Source: Arthrobacter sp. ok362 (GTDB taxonomy: Bacteria > Actinomycetota > Actinomycetes > Actinomycetales > Micrococcaceae). Taken from it: a stretch of 64,000 nt of DNA. The translations under genes were made by a program, and so were the position numbers. Position 1 is the first letter of the stretch. Each line of letters starts with the position of its first letter. Of this stretch, positions 32,350 to 40,424 are shown one piece after another. The DNA is taken from contig NZ_FNGC01000005.1 of assembly GCF_900102785.1 (NCBI RefSeq), positions 62,001 to 126,000 of the forward strand, given 5' to 3'. The notes beneath the pieces were generated by a model. The model was not told the DNA's origin and made no database searches. It saw only the letters and a list, made by a program, of their open reading frames with translations.

Positions 32350-33705
32350 TCAGCGGGCGCCGAGGACCATCCACTTCTCCGTCCGGGCCCGGAGGCCGAG
32401 CGTCAGCGCGCGCGCCGCCATGTAGCCCAGGGAGAAGGCGGCCCACAGCCAGAGCAATCCCGCCCCGGCACTGGCGCCGGAATACCCCACGGCCAGCAGC
32501 AGCGGTAAGTAGGCCGCGAGATTGACGACGCCGGCGATCGCCAGATAGCGGGCGTCGCCCGCGCCGATCAGGACGCCGTCGAGGACGAAGACGTAACCGG
32601 CCAGCGGCTGCCCGGCGGCGAGCACCCAAAGGGCGAGCGTCAGCGCCCCCCGGACTTCGGCGTCGGACGTGAAGAGGGCGCCTGCCCACGGCGCCGCCGC
32701 AGCCAGGACGATCCCGGTCAGGACGCCGAAGCCGAGCCCCCACCGCGTCATGGTGCGCGTCAGCGCGCGTGCCGTCACCGGCCGGCCCGCGCCGAGTTCC
32801 TTGCCGATCAGGGCCTGGGCCGCGATCGCAAGGGCGTCCAGCGCGAAGGCGAAGAACGTGAAGATAGTCATGGCCAGCTGGTGTGCGGCGAGATTGACGG
32901 GACCTTGGGCGGTGGCCACAACCACCGTGGCGAGAATCGCGATTCGAAGGCTGAGCGTGCGCAGCATCAGCCAGGAGCCCACCCTGGTCAGGGCCCGGAT
33001 GCCGCGCCAGTGCGGCCATAGGGGCACCCCGTTGTTGCGGGCGTTGCGCCCGACGATCAGCACATAGACGCCCGCCATGGCCCACTGTGCGATGCTCGTG
33101 CCCACGGCCGAGCCGGTCACGGACCAGCCCAGTCCGTAGACGAGGACCAGGTTCAGCGCGATGTTCAACGTGAAACCGGCGGCGGCGACGAATAGCGGGG
33201 TCCGGGTGTCCTGGAGTCCGCGCAGCACTCCGGTGCCCGCGAAGATGAGCAGCATCGCCACGAGGCCGGGCATGGACCCGCGCAGGTAGTCCACGGCAAA
33301 CCCACGCACCTCACCGCGGGCGCCCATCACTTCGAGGAGCGGCCCGGCGGCCAGGAACCCGGCTACCGCCAGGACGAGTCCCAGCAGGAGCGCCAGCCAG
33401 ACGCCGTCGCGTCCTGCGGCGAGGGCTTTCGCAAGCTGGCCGTTGCCAATTGCCCGCGCCACTGCCGGCGTCGTGGAGTATGCGAGGAACACCATGAGTC
33501 CCACTGCCGTGTGAAGGACCGCCGATGCCAGCCCCACGCCGGCCAGCTCGGCCACGCCGAGATGGCCCACGATTGCCGAATCCGCGAGCAGGAACAGCGG
33601 CTCGGCGATCAGCGCGCCGAAGGCCGGCACGGCCAGGCGCAGGATCTCCCGCCGGTGCCCTGTAGACGGCGGCAGGGTCGTGGACAGCGGAGGGGAAGGA
33701 TGCAC
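32350..33705 (-). CDS. MATE-family efflux transporter (DinF-like)
   Basis: 451 residues, twelve predicted helices in two MatE halves. EILRLAVPAFGALIAEPLFLL and DSAIVGHLGVAELAGVGLAS form the conserved first helices with the Asp used in cation coupling; TGVLRGLQDTRTPLFVA is the start of the middle region. The second half repeats the pattern with LDALAIAAQALIGKELGAGR. The DinF/NorM class exports cationic drugs or oxidised metabolites using Na+ or H+. The start is a GTG. A 20-bp palindrome lies about 45 bp upstream, between it and doxX. Confidence 0.9.
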   Translation of the reverse strand: MHPSPPLSTTLPPSTGHRREILRLAVPAFGALIAEPLFLLADSAIVGHLGVAELAGVGLASAVLHTAVGLMVFLAYSTTPAVARAIGNGQLAKALAAGRDGVWLALLLGLVLAVAGFLAAGPLLEVMGARGEVRGFAVDYLRGSMPGLVAMLLIFAGTGVLRGLQDTRTPLFVAAAGFTLNIALNLVLVYGLGWSVTGSAVGTSIAQWAMAGVYVLIVGRNARNNGVPLWPHWRGIRALTRVGSWLMLRTLSLRIAILATVVVATAQGPVNLAAHQLAMTIFTFFAFALDALAIAAQALIGKELGAGRPVTARALTRTMTRWGLGFGVLTGIVLAAAAPWAGALFTSDAEVRGALTLALWVLAAGQPLAGYVFVLDGVLIGAGDARYLAIAGVVNLAAYLPLLLAVGYSGASAGAGLLWLWAAFSLGYMAARALTLGLRARTEKWMVLGAR

Positions 33706-33748
33706 GGCTTAACCCTAGCCGGGCCCATGAATCGACACCGCACGTCTT

Positions 33749-33768
33749 TTAGTTGACATTTCAACTAA
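33749..33768. promoter_or_regulatory. Perfect 8-bp inverted repeat upstream of doxX
   Basis: TTAGTTGA-CATT-TCAACTAA forms a perfect 20-bp operator-like palindrome in the 149-bp gap between divergent MATE and doxX genes. Its size and TTGA/TCAA arms are typical of MarR-family sites. It overlaps a TTGACA (33753-33758). No MarR gene is in the window, so the binding protein would be encoded elsewhere. Confidence 0.6.
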
Positions 33769-33854
33769 TTTTCGGGAAGACTTGATCTTGAACGCAATCG
33801 AAGTCGCGGCGGCAAACAGCCACGACGCCTCCTATTTACGAAACGGTATTTCCC

Positions 33855-34289
33855 ATGAACCAGCCCGCACTGACCACCTCCGCCCGAACCGTCCTGCGCG
33901 TCATCGCGGGCTTCTTGTTCGCTGCCCACGGCTGGCAGAAGTTCTACGAGTTCACCATCCCCGGCACCCAGGCCGCCTTCACCCAGATGGGCGTTCCGGC
34001 GGCACAAGTCGCTGCCCCGGTGATCGCGACCCTCGAACTGGTCGGCGGTATCGCCCTGATCCTGGGCGTCCTGACCCGCGTGTTCGCCGTTCTCCTCGCC
34101 GTGGACATGCTCGGCGCCCTGTTCCTCGTCCACGCCTCCGCTGGAGTGTTCGCCGCTACCGGCGGCTACGAACTCGTCCTGATCCTTGCTGCCGCCGCCC
34201 TGGCCGTGGCCCTGGTCGGGGCGGGCAAAGTCTCCGTGGACAAGGTGCTCTTCAGCGGCGCCAACTCGAAGCTCCGCGTCCTGGCCTAA
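33855..34289 (+). CDS. DoxX-family membrane protein
   Basis: 144 residues with four membrane helices. VLRVIAGFLFAAHGWQKF is the DoxX opening with the conserved His-Gly, followed by PVIATLELVGGIALILGVLTR and ELVLILAAAALAVALVGAG. In mycobacteria DoxX works with SodA and SseA in a thiol-redox membrane complex; many other members are linked to oxidative stress or quinone response. The palindrome upstream suggests control by a redox- or quinone-sensing MarR protein. A strong hairpin follows 21 bp after its stop. Confidence 0.9.
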   Translation: MNQPALTTSARTVLRVIAGFLFAAHGWQKFYEFTIPGTQAAFTQMGVPAAQVAAPVIATLELVGGIALILGVLTRVFAVLLAVDMLGALFLVHASAGVFAATGGYELVLILAAAALAVALVGAGKVSVDKVLFSGANSKLRVLA

Positions 34290-34310
34290 GGCATTCACGG
34301 CATACAGCGC

Positions 34311-34352
34311 GCGACGGCGGGCGGTCACCTCCTGGTGGCCGCCCGCCGTCGC
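34311..34352. terminator. Long hairpin after doxX
   Basis: GCGACGGCGGGCGGTCACC (34311-34329) pairs over 19 positions with the right arm (34334-34352), TCCT forming a 4-nt loop. No T-tract follows, as often in high-GC actinobacteria. Confidence 0.75.
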
Positions 34353-34434
34353 ATGTCATCGGGTTATGGCGTCCCGGACAGCGATTGTGTCGCAGGCCCG
34401 CGGCTCCTGCCGGGCCTTTCAGTAAACTCGCAGC

Positions 34435-35409
34435 ATGAGCGAGAACGCGCCCAATTCCGTGACCCTGCGCTTCCTCGCGGCCCCCACCGATGTCGGCCAC
34501 AGCGGCTCGGTCGACGCCGGCACCGTGCTCGAGTGGGTGGACAAGGCGGCCTATGCCGCCGCCGTCGGCTGGGCAAAGTCCTACTGCGTGACGGCCTACG
34601 TGGGGAACATCCACTTCGCGGACCCGGTCAACAGCGGCGACATGGTGGAGGTCGAGGCCACGATCGTCTACACCGGGCGGTCCTCGATGCATATCCGCAC
34701 CGTGGTGTCCTCAAGCGATCCCAAGGGCGGACCGGCCACCATGCGCAGCCAGTGCATCGTGATCTTTGTGGCCGTGGGCGCGGACGGCAAGCCCATCCCG
34801 GTGCCGCAGTTTGAACCCGTGACGCCGGAAGAAATCGATCAGCGGGACGACGCGCTGGCCCGGATCAAGGTCCGCGAGGACATCGTCCACGCCATGAGCG
34901 GACAGGAATACACCGACGCCGGCACGGCAGAGCGCGTGGTGCTGCGGTTCATGGCGGCGCCCACGGACGTGAACTGGGGCGGCAAGGTCCACGGCGGCAT
35001 CGTCATGAAGTGGATCGACGAGGCCGCCTACGTCTGCGCCTCCCGCTACTGCGGGAAGGACACCGTGGCGGTCTTCTCCGGCGGTGTGCGGTTCTACCGG
35101 CCGCTGCTGATCGGCCACGTCGTGGAGGTGGAGGCCCGGCTGGTCTACACGGGCACGAAGGGCATGCACATTGCCGTCCATGTCCGGTCCGGAGATCCCA
35201 AGGGGCGCGAGCTGAACCTCACCACCTATTGCCTGACGGTCATGGTCGCCCGCGACGAGGCCGGCACCTCAGTCCCGATTCCGCAGTGGGTCCCGGTCTC
35301 CGGCGAAGACGTCCGGCTCCACGCCCATGCTCGCGAACTGCTGGAAATCCGCGGCCGGGCGCCGGGCAACCGGCTGCCCAACCACCTGCTTGCGGCAGGC
35401 GAAATCTAG
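34435..35409 (+). CDS. Double-hotdog acyl-CoA thioesterase
   Basis: 324 residues made of two hotdog domains that still look alike: RFLAAPTDVGHSGSVDAGTV at about 10-29 and RFMAAPTDVNWGGKVHGGIV at about 166-185, each followed by a W-V/I-D-K/E-A-A-Y helix. This is the tandem layout of the YciA/BFIT-type acyl-CoA thioesterases. Asp of MKWIDEAAY in repeat 2 is the catalytic residue expected; repeat 1 has DKAAY. It hydrolyses acyl-CoA to free acid and CoA; chain length is unknown. Monocistronic and convergent with dnaB, 6 bp apart. Confidence 0.9.
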   Translation: MSENAPNSVTLRFLAAPTDVGHSGSVDAGTVLEWVDKAAYAAAVGWAKSYCVTAYVGNIHFADPVNSGDMVEVEATIVYTGRSSMHIRTVVSSSDPKGGPATMRSQCIVIFVAVGADGKPIPVPQFEPVTPEEIDQRDDALARIKVREDIVHAMSGQEYTDAGTAERVVLRFMAAPTDVNWGGKVHGGIVMKWIDEAAYVCASRYCGKDTVAVFSGGVRFYRPLLIGHVVEVEARLVYTGTKGMHIAVHVRSGDPKGRELNLTTYCLTVMVARDEAGTSVPIPQWVPVSGEDVRLHAHARELLEIRGRAPGNRLPNHLLAAGEI

Positions 35410-35415
35410 GGCCGG

Positions 35416-36801
35416 CTAGAAGCCGCCGCCACCGCCGGCGTCGGCCGCCATGTTGGCAAACCGCGAGTAGTGGCCCTGGAAGGCCACCACAATGTCCTTT
35501 GTGGGACCGTTACGGTGCTTGGCGATCAGGATGTCCGCCTCGCCGGCGCGCGGGGACTCCTTGTCATAGACGTCTTCGCGGTGCAGCAGGATCACCATGT
35601 CGGCATCCTGCTCGATGGAGCCGGATTCGCGCAGGTCCGAGACCATGGGGCGCTTGTCCTGGCGCTGCTCGGAGCCACGGTTCAGCTGCGACAGAGCGAT
35701 CACGGGCACCTGGAGTTCCTTGGCCAGGAGCTTCAGGGCGCGGGAGAACTCGGAGACTTCCTGCTGGCGGGATTCCACCTTCTTGCCAGAGCTCATGAGC
35801 TGCAGGTAGTCCAGGATCACCAGCTTGAGGTCGTGCTGCTGCTTCAGGCGCCGGCATTTGGCACGGATTTCCATCAGCGACATATTGGGGCTGTCATCGA
35901 TGAACAGCGGGGCATCGTTCATGCGGCCCATGGTGGTGGCGATCTTGGACCACTGCTCGTCTTTAATGGTGCCCTTGCGGAGGTCCTGGAGACCGATGGT
36001 GGCCTCGGCGGACAGCAGGCGCATGGCGATCTCGTTGCGGCCCATTTCGAGCGAAAACATGACGGTCGCGAGGTTGTTCTTGATGGCGGCCGAGCGGGCG
36101 AAGTCCAGCGCGAACGTGGACTTGCCGACGGCGGGGCGGGCGGCGATGACGATCATCTGGCCCGGATGCAGGCCGTGGGTCAGTTCATCGAGCTCATAGA
36201 AGCCGGTGGGGACGCCCACCATGCCCTCGCCGCGGTGGCCCGAGGCCTCGATCTCGTCAACGGTGGATTCCATGACGTCCTTGAGGACCACATAGTCCTC
36301 GGCGGTCCGGCGTTCGGCGACGGCGTAGACCTCGGCCTGGGCCTGGTTGACCAGGTCTTCGACCTCGCCGTCCTGTCCGTAGCCGAGCTGGACAATCTTG
36401 GTGCCGGCATTGACAAGGCGGCGCAGGACCGCGCGTTCGCCCACGATTTCGGCGTAGTAGCCGGCGTTGGCGGCCGTGGGGACGGTCTGGATGAGTTCGT
36501 GCAGGTAGGCGGGTCCGCCGATCCTGTTGATTTCGCCGCGCTTGGTCAGCTCGTCCGAGACCGTCACGGCGTCCGCGGGCTCGCCCCGGCCGTAGAGGTC
36601 GATGATTGCCTCGTAGATGGTTTCGTGGGCCGGACGGTAGAAGTCCTGGCCACGAAGGATCTCGACGACGTCGGCGATGGCGTCCTTGGACAGCATCATG
36701 CCGCCCAGGACTGACTGCTCCGCGGGGATGTCCTGCGGGGGCTTGCGGCTGCCCTCGCCTCCCCGCGTACCCTCGACTGAGTCCAGATGCGTAACTGACA
36801 A
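35416..36801 (-). CDS. dnaB: Replicative DNA helicase DnaB
   Basis: 461 residues. The N-terminal domain starts PPQDIPAEQSVLGGMMLSKD; the RecA-like motor has Walker A ARPAVGKST (221-229), IFIDDSP-type strand (here LFIDDSPNMS), Walker B LVILDYLQLMS and the arginine-finger region KRPMVSDLRESGSIEQDAD. In mycobacteria an intein interrupts DnaB right after LRESG; here the site is uninterrupted. The start is a TTG with AAGGA 8 nt upstream. It is a hexameric 5'-3' helicase at the replication fork. The long upstream region holds tandem repeats and DnaA boxes. Confidence 0.97.
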   Translation of the reverse strand: MSVTHLDSVEGTRGGEGSRKPPQDIPAEQSVLGGMMLSKDAIADVVEILRGQDFYRPAHETIYEAIIDLYGRGEPADAVTVSDELTKRGEINRIGGPAYLHELIQTVPTAANAGYYAEIVGERAVLRRLVNAGTKIVQLGYGQDGEVEDLVNQAQAEVYAVAERRTAEDYVVLKDVMESTVDEIEASGHRGEGMVGVPTGFYELDELTHGLHPGQMIVIAARPAVGKSTFALDFARSAAIKNNLATVMFSLEMGRNEIAMRLLSAEATIGLQDLRKGTIKDEQWSKIATTMGRMNDAPLFIDDSPNMSLMEIRAKCRRLKQQHDLKLVILDYLQLMSSGKKVESRQQEVSEFSRALKLLAKELQVPVIALSQLNRGSEQRQDKRPMVSDLRESGSIEQDADMVILLHREDVYDKESPRAGEADILIAKHRNGPTKDIVVAFQGHYSRFANMAADAGGGGGF

Positions 36802-36853
36802 AACTGCCGTCCTTCATTGTGTGCCGTGGCGGATGTCCGTTCGCCGCGGCGCG

Positions 36854-37003
36854 TAAGCCCAGTGCCTTAATGCCCTGTGCCTTAGAATCCTGCGTCTTAA
36901 TGCCCAGTGCCTGAGTGCCCAGTGCCCTGTTGCTCAACCGCCGTGTGGCCCAGCCGCCGTGTGGCCCACCTGCAGTGATGCCCAGCGGCAGTGATGCCCA
37001 GCG
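36854..37003. repeat. Degenerate short tandem repeats in the dnaB upstream region
   Basis: Five units of 14-15 nt with core TAATGCCCAGTGCCT lie at 36854-36927; two copies of CCGCCGTGTGGCCCA at 36938 and 36954 and two of GCAGTGATGCCCAGCG at 36972 and 36988 follow with period 16. All share a GCCCA core. They lie 53-202 bp upstream of the dnaB start and do not continue its reading frame. Confidence 0.8.
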
Positions 37004-37080
37004 GAAATACCCGGCACATGCCGGCCGCTCAATTTTTATCAGTGAGCTCCGACAGTTCTCGCCGGTCCGGCGCACCGCTG

Positions 37081-37547
37081 TTATCCACAGCGTTGGTGCG
37101 GCCGCATGCCACCGGGATCCGGGGGCGGGGTCCTGGTTGGCACCACCCGGCGACCGCAGGTTTTCCGCTTCCCAGGCCCGATATCCTGCAACGTTATCCG
37201 CCGATCGGGCAGGCACCAACCCGGCCTCCCCGCTCCCCTGTGGATAAGCTGTGCACTAGTGCCTGGTGCTTGTGCACAGTCTGTGGGTATACCTGTGGAT
37301 AGAAAAAAAGTTAAGCCCGTAATCCGCACTTGACCTGCGGAAACATTGGATTCATCTTGTGGACACAAAACATTTTCCGCCAACCTTCATCCACAGCCTG
37401 CACCTTGCGGCTGGGGAATACATTGTGGCGCCGGAGGCCACATTCGCCGCCCAATGTGCACATTTTGTGACCGGACTCATGCCCCCGGGCCGAATTGACG
37501 CCGGCCGCGGCGCACTGTAGGAGAGGTGCGGAACATGCTGTGGATAA
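37081..37547. other. Cluster of DnaA-box sequences upstream of dnaB
   Basis: The 772-bp gap 36802-37573 carries no gene. Three exact DnaA boxes occur: TTATCCACA at 37081-37089 and its complement TGTGGATAA at 37239-37247 and 37539-37547. One-mismatch boxes are TGTGGATAG at 37294-37302 and TCATCCACA at 37387-37395; weaker forms lie at 37282 and 37359. A run AGAAAAAAAGTT at 37301 is the most AT-rich patch. The spacing is unlike a full oriC, and no dnaA or dnaN is here, so a DnaA-regulated promoter or DnaA-titrating locus is more likely. Confidence 0.75.
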
Positions 37548-37573
37548 ACCGCAATCTGGCATAAGCTCTAAAC

Positions 37574-38041
37574 ATGGGCGATGTACTGGTAGTCATGTTG
37601 CCTGCCCTCATACTGACGGCGGTGCTGTGGGCGGCGACCACGGCCCTGAAGCCGCGGAATTTCGGCATCTCCGAGGCCGAGCGCTATCAGCGAGAACTGG
37701 CGGTAAAGTCCCAGGCCCACTACGCGGCGCAGGTCCAGGCTGCAGAGGCCGCCCGTGCCCGGATCGAAGCGACCACGCGCCCCAGCCAGAACTCACAGCA
37801 GCAGTCGCAACAGGCCGACCACGCCCGCTCCGCCCTGCTGACCCGGGGCGGCTCCGCCCCCGCAGGGGCCCGCCGCGGCCACGAGGACGCGCTGCTCGCC
37901 GTCGGACACCTAAGCCCCCAGCTCCTCTTGGAACTGCAGTCGCTGGCCCGCGGCGGTCACAAGCTCAAGGCCATGCGGCTGCTGCGGGAGTCGACCCACT
38001 CGGACTTCAAGACCGCCAAGAATTACGTAGATCGGCTGTAG
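37574..38041 (+). CDS. Membrane-anchored protein with ribosomal L7/L12-like C-terminal module
   Basis: 155 residues. One N-terminal membrane helix (about 4-24, VLVVMLPALILTAVLWAATT) is followed by a helical, Ala/Glu/Gln-rich region (about 35-75, possibly coiled coil) and a Ser/Gly-rich linker. The last 38 residues, LLELQSLARGGHKLKAMRLL then RESTHSDFKTAKNYVDRL, resemble the L7/L12 C-terminal helix-turn-helix-strand 'K-x-x-V-I-K-x-V-R-x-x-T-x-x-x-L-K-E-A-K-x-x-V-E'. It ends 3 bp before the next gene, which has the same design. Function unknown; interaction with translation factors would be the family analogy. Confidence 0.75.
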   Translation: MGDVLVVMLPALILTAVLWAATTALKPRNFGISEAERYQRELAVKSQAHYAAQVQAAEAARARIEATTRPSQNSQQQSQQADHARSALLTRGGSAPAGARRGHEDALLAVGHLSPQLLLELQSLARGGHKLKAMRLLRESTHSDFKTAKNYVDRL

Positions 38042-38044
38042 CGC

Positions 38045-38617
38045 ATGGACTCCCTGCTCATTCCCGTACTGATCCTGGTACTCGTGGCTGCCAGCGTACT
38101 GCTGGCCATCCGGGCCTGGAACCACCGCAGCGAACACCCCCGTCCGGCTGCTGCGCCACAGCCAAGCCCCGACTCCGCGGAGCTGGCGCGCGCGGCGGCC
38201 GCAAGGCTCACCCAGGAGCAGCACCGGCGGCTGTACGCCCTGATCGCGCAGGGGCAGGCGATGGCCGCCATCAAGGTGTACCTCGAGGCCACAGGCGAGG
38301 GCCTCCGCGCGTCCCGCGACGCCGTCGCGGCACTGGCGGCGCACCCCCAGCCGTTCCGCGCCCCGGAGGCCGCGCCGGAAGCCGTTCCGGACGAGGACGA
38401 CGTGCCACAGCGGTTCGCATACCGCTACCGCGCGATCGCCAGCAAGGGCGATGTCACGCGCGAGGTGAGCAGCAACATGCTCAATGATGAGATCTACGGG
38501 AGGATCCGCACCCTGGCCAAGAGCGGCGACACTGAGGCCGCAGCAACAGCCCTGACCCGCCACTCGGATATTTCCATGAAGCAGGCCAGGGAATTCATCG
38601 CACTGCTCGGCGACTGA
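38045..38617 (+). CDS. Membrane-anchored protein with two L7/L12-like modules
   Basis: 190 residues. N-terminal membrane helix (about 4-22, LLIPVLILVLVAASVLLAI), a Pro/Ala-rich spacer, then two copies of a module seen in the previous gene: RRLYALIAQGQAMAAIKVYL-EATGEGLRASRDAVAAL at about 59-93 and IYGRIRTLAKSGDTEAAATA-LTRHSDISMKQAREFIALL at about 150-188. Between them is an acidic loop (VPDEDDVPQRF). The gene follows its partner by 3 bp and ends near a convergent FMN reductase. No family name known to me; the repeat of one module three times over two genes is the main clue. Confidence 0.75.
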   Translation: MDSLLIPVLILVLVAASVLLAIRAWNHRSEHPRPAAAPQPSPDSAELARAAAARLTQEQHRRLYALIAQGQAMAAIKVYLEATGEGLRASRDAVAALAAHPQPFRAPEAAPEAVPDEDDVPQRFAYRYRAIASKGDVTREVSSNMLNDEIYGRIRTLAKSGDTEAAATALTRHSDISMKQAREFIALLGD

Positions 38618-38648
38618 GCAACCAAAGTCCGTGGCCCTGTGCGCTTCT

Positions 38649-39278
38649 CTACCGCTGGCCGGTGATCCCGGCGAGCAGCTGCTCAAACGGCAGCGACTCC
38701 AGCGCGGCCGGCTTCTGCCGCGGGCCTGAGTCCTGCAGCAGGCCGACAAACTCCCCCGCCGCCCGGTCAACGCGCACCGAGAGCGGCGAGCCGCCGTCGT
38801 CGTCGTTGTTTCCCCAGTCCTGCGGTCCGGCGAAGACCGCGGTGGGGGCGATCCGGGTGCGCAGGTAGGTGAAGAGCGGCCGCATCGCGAAGTCCAGCAC
38901 CATCTGGTGCCGGTCCGTGCCGGCGGTGGCCCCGAGCAGAACGGCCTTGCCTTCCAGCGTCTTGGGATCGAGCACGTCGATGAAGGACTTGAAAAGCCCG
39001 CTGTAGGAGGCGCTGAACACGGGGCTGACGGCGATCACGCCGTCAGAGGCCACGACGCCGGCGATCACTTCGGCCAGCCGCGGAGCCGCATAGCCGGTCA
39101 CGAAGTTGTTGGCGATGTCCACGGCGAGATCCCGCAGCTCCACGACCTCGATGTCCACGGCGTAGCCGGCCGCGGCAAGCTGCCGTTCGGCCGAGGCCGC
39201 CAGCTGGTCCGCCAGCAGGCGGCTCGACGAGGGAACGCCGAGTCCGGCGGAGATAACGGTGATACGGCGGGTTTCCAC
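38649..39278 (-). CDS. NAD(P)H-dependent FMN reductase (LLM-partner, CE1759 type)
   Basis: 209 residues of flavodoxin-like fold: ITVISAGLGVPSSSRLLADQL is the phosphate loop for FMN, VSPVFSASYSGLFKSFIDVLD the second flavin-binding segment, and LGATAGTDRHQMVLDFAMRP a hallmark of the reductases that supply reduced FMN to luciferase-like monooxygenases. The last third (FAGPQDWGNNDDDGGSPLSV) includes an acidic stretch. The ATG is 140 bp from the divergent DUF1801 gene. A partner in the window could be the oxidoreductase at 20.3 kb, though distance makes that speculative. Confidence 0.88.
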   Translation of the reverse strand: METRRITVISAGLGVPSSSRLLADQLAASAERQLAAAGYAVDIEVVELRDLAVDIANNFVTGYAAPRLAEVIAGVVASDGVIAVSPVFSASYSGLFKSFIDVLDPKTLEGKAVLLGATAGTDRHQMVLDFAMRPLFTYLRTRIAPTAVFAGPQDWGNNDDDGGSPLSVRVDRAAGEFVGLLQDSGPRQKPAALESLPFEQLLAGITGQR

Positions 39279-39417
39279 GGAGCGCTCCTAAGTTGAATCC
39301 TGGTCAGCAATGCAGTTACATGCGTTTGCATCTACCTCTAGAAGCGGCGGGTGCGTGGATTTATTCCCGGCACACGTCTTGCCTGACAGGGCTGCCGCGC
39401 TCTGCCAGACTGCCCTC

Positions 39418-39840
39418 ATGGCTGAAAACAAAACGCAGGCAACCGGCGCGTCGGTGGAGGAGTTCCTGGCCGCCGTCGAGCATCCGGTCCGGCGCGGCGA
39501 CGGGTTCCGTCTGCTGGCGCTGATGTCCGGAATCACGGGGGAGCCGGCGCAAATGTGGGGTCCGACGATTGTGGGGTTCGGCCGCTACCACTACAAGTAC
39601 GCGAGCGGCAGGGAGGGTGATGCTGCGGCGGTCGGATTCTCCCCCAGGAAATCCAGCCTGTCGCTCTATGGCCTGACCTACGGGCCGGAGGCTGCCGAAC
39701 TGCTCGGCAGGCTGGGCAAGCACAAGGTCGGTGCCGGCTGCCTGTACGTCAACAAGCTCGACGACATCGACGAGGCCGTGCTGGCGGAACTGATCCGGCT
39801 CGGCTACCGGCATGTCACCATGGTGCTTCACCACGGCTAA
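39418..39840 (+). CDS. DUF1801 domain protein
   Basis: 140 residues. SVEEFLAAVEHPVRRGDGFRL, MSGITGEPAQMWGPTIVGFG and YHYKYASGREGD are typical of DUF1801 (YdhG/YjbR-like fold), and the end KLDDIDEAVLAELIRLGYRH is the closing helix. The family is small, soluble and sometimes described as iron chaperone-like (frataxin-type fold), without proof here. The ATG at 39418 is preferred; an extension back to 39310 has no ribosome-binding site. A strong two-way hairpin follows. Confidence 0.88.
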   Translation: MAENKTQATGASVEEFLAAVEHPVRRGDGFRLLALMSGITGEPAQMWGPTIVGFGRYHYKYASGREGDAAAVGFSPRKSSLSLYGLTYGPEAAELLGRLGKHKVGAGCLYVNKLDDIDEAVLAELIRLGYRHVTMVLHHG

Positions 39841-39876
39841 GTGCAGCCGGCAGGGTTGTTGGCCGGGTTAAAGCAG

Positions 39877-39924
39877 AAGGCCCCCGCCTTCGGTCCCTCA
39901 GAGGGGTCCGAAGACGGGGGCCTT
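39877..39924. terminator. Two-way terminator between DUF1801 and rplI
   Basis: Left arm AAGGCCCCCGCCTTCGGTCC and right arm GGTCCGAAGACGGGGGCCTT pair with one mismatched base; the loop is CTCAGAGG. It ends transcription of the DUF1801 gene on one strand and of the rpsF-dnaB-side ribosomal operon (rplI last) on the other. Confidence 0.9.
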
Positions 39925-39954
39925 CCAGCAGTTCAGGACTGCAGCCGGTGAGGG

Positions 39955-40407
39955 CTACTTGCCTGCGACTACGTCGAGTTCGATCACAGCGGAAACGTCG
40001 TCGTGCAGACGGACGTTTGCCTGGTAGGAACCGGTCGACTTGATGTGTGCCGGCAGTTCAACCTTGCGCTTGTCGATGCGGCCCAGGCCAGCGGCCTCAA
40101 CAGCGTCGGCGACGTCGCCCTGCTTGACGGTGCCGAACAGGCGACCGGTAGCGCCAGCCTTGACGATCAGCTTGACCGGCTTGGCGGAGAGTGCAGCAGC
40201 CTGCTTCTGAGCATCTTCCAGGGAAGCGTGCTCGCGGGCAACGCGAGCAGCCTTGATGGACTCAACCTGCTTCTCGCCACCCTTGGACCAGGTCAGGGCG
40301 AAGTTGCGGGGCAGCAGGTAGTTACGTGCGTAACCGTCCTTGACCTCGACAACATCGCCAGCAGCACCGAGACCGGTTACTTCGTGGGTCAGAATGAGCT
40401 TTGCCAT
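39955..40407 (-). CDS. rplI: 50S ribosomal protein L9
   Basis: 150 residues, complete. [20 protein letters not shown] and [19 protein letters not shown] are the N-terminal rRNA-binding domain; a long central helix ([18 protein letters not shown]) joins it to the C-terminal domain with [13 protein letters not shown]. It is the last gene of the rpsF-ssb-rpsR-rplI operon. A strong terminator follows 31 bp later, so dnaB is not part of this transcript here. Confidence 0.98.
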   Translation of the reverse strand: MAKLILTHEVTGLGAAGDVVEVKDGYARNYLLPRNFALTWSKGGEKQVESIKAARVAREHASLEDAQKQAAALSAKPVKLIVKAGATGRLFGTVKQGDVADAVEAAGLGRIDKRKVELPAHIKSTGSYQANVRLHDDVSAVIELDVVAGK

Positions 40408-40424
40408 GTTAGTTAATCCCTTCC

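Noticed and set aside
35416-36801. Intein in dnaB
   Set aside because: The usual insertion point after LRESG continues directly into SIEQDAD, so no intein is present.
36257-37219. Protein with pentapeptide-like ALGTQ/ALGIK repeats upstream of dnaB
   Set aside because: The frame differs from dnaB and runs through it; the repeat peptide merely reflects the 15-nt DNA repeat.
36802-37573. Chromosomal origin oriC
   Set aside because: DnaA boxes are present but too few for an actinobacterial oriC, and dnaA and dnaN are absent from the window.
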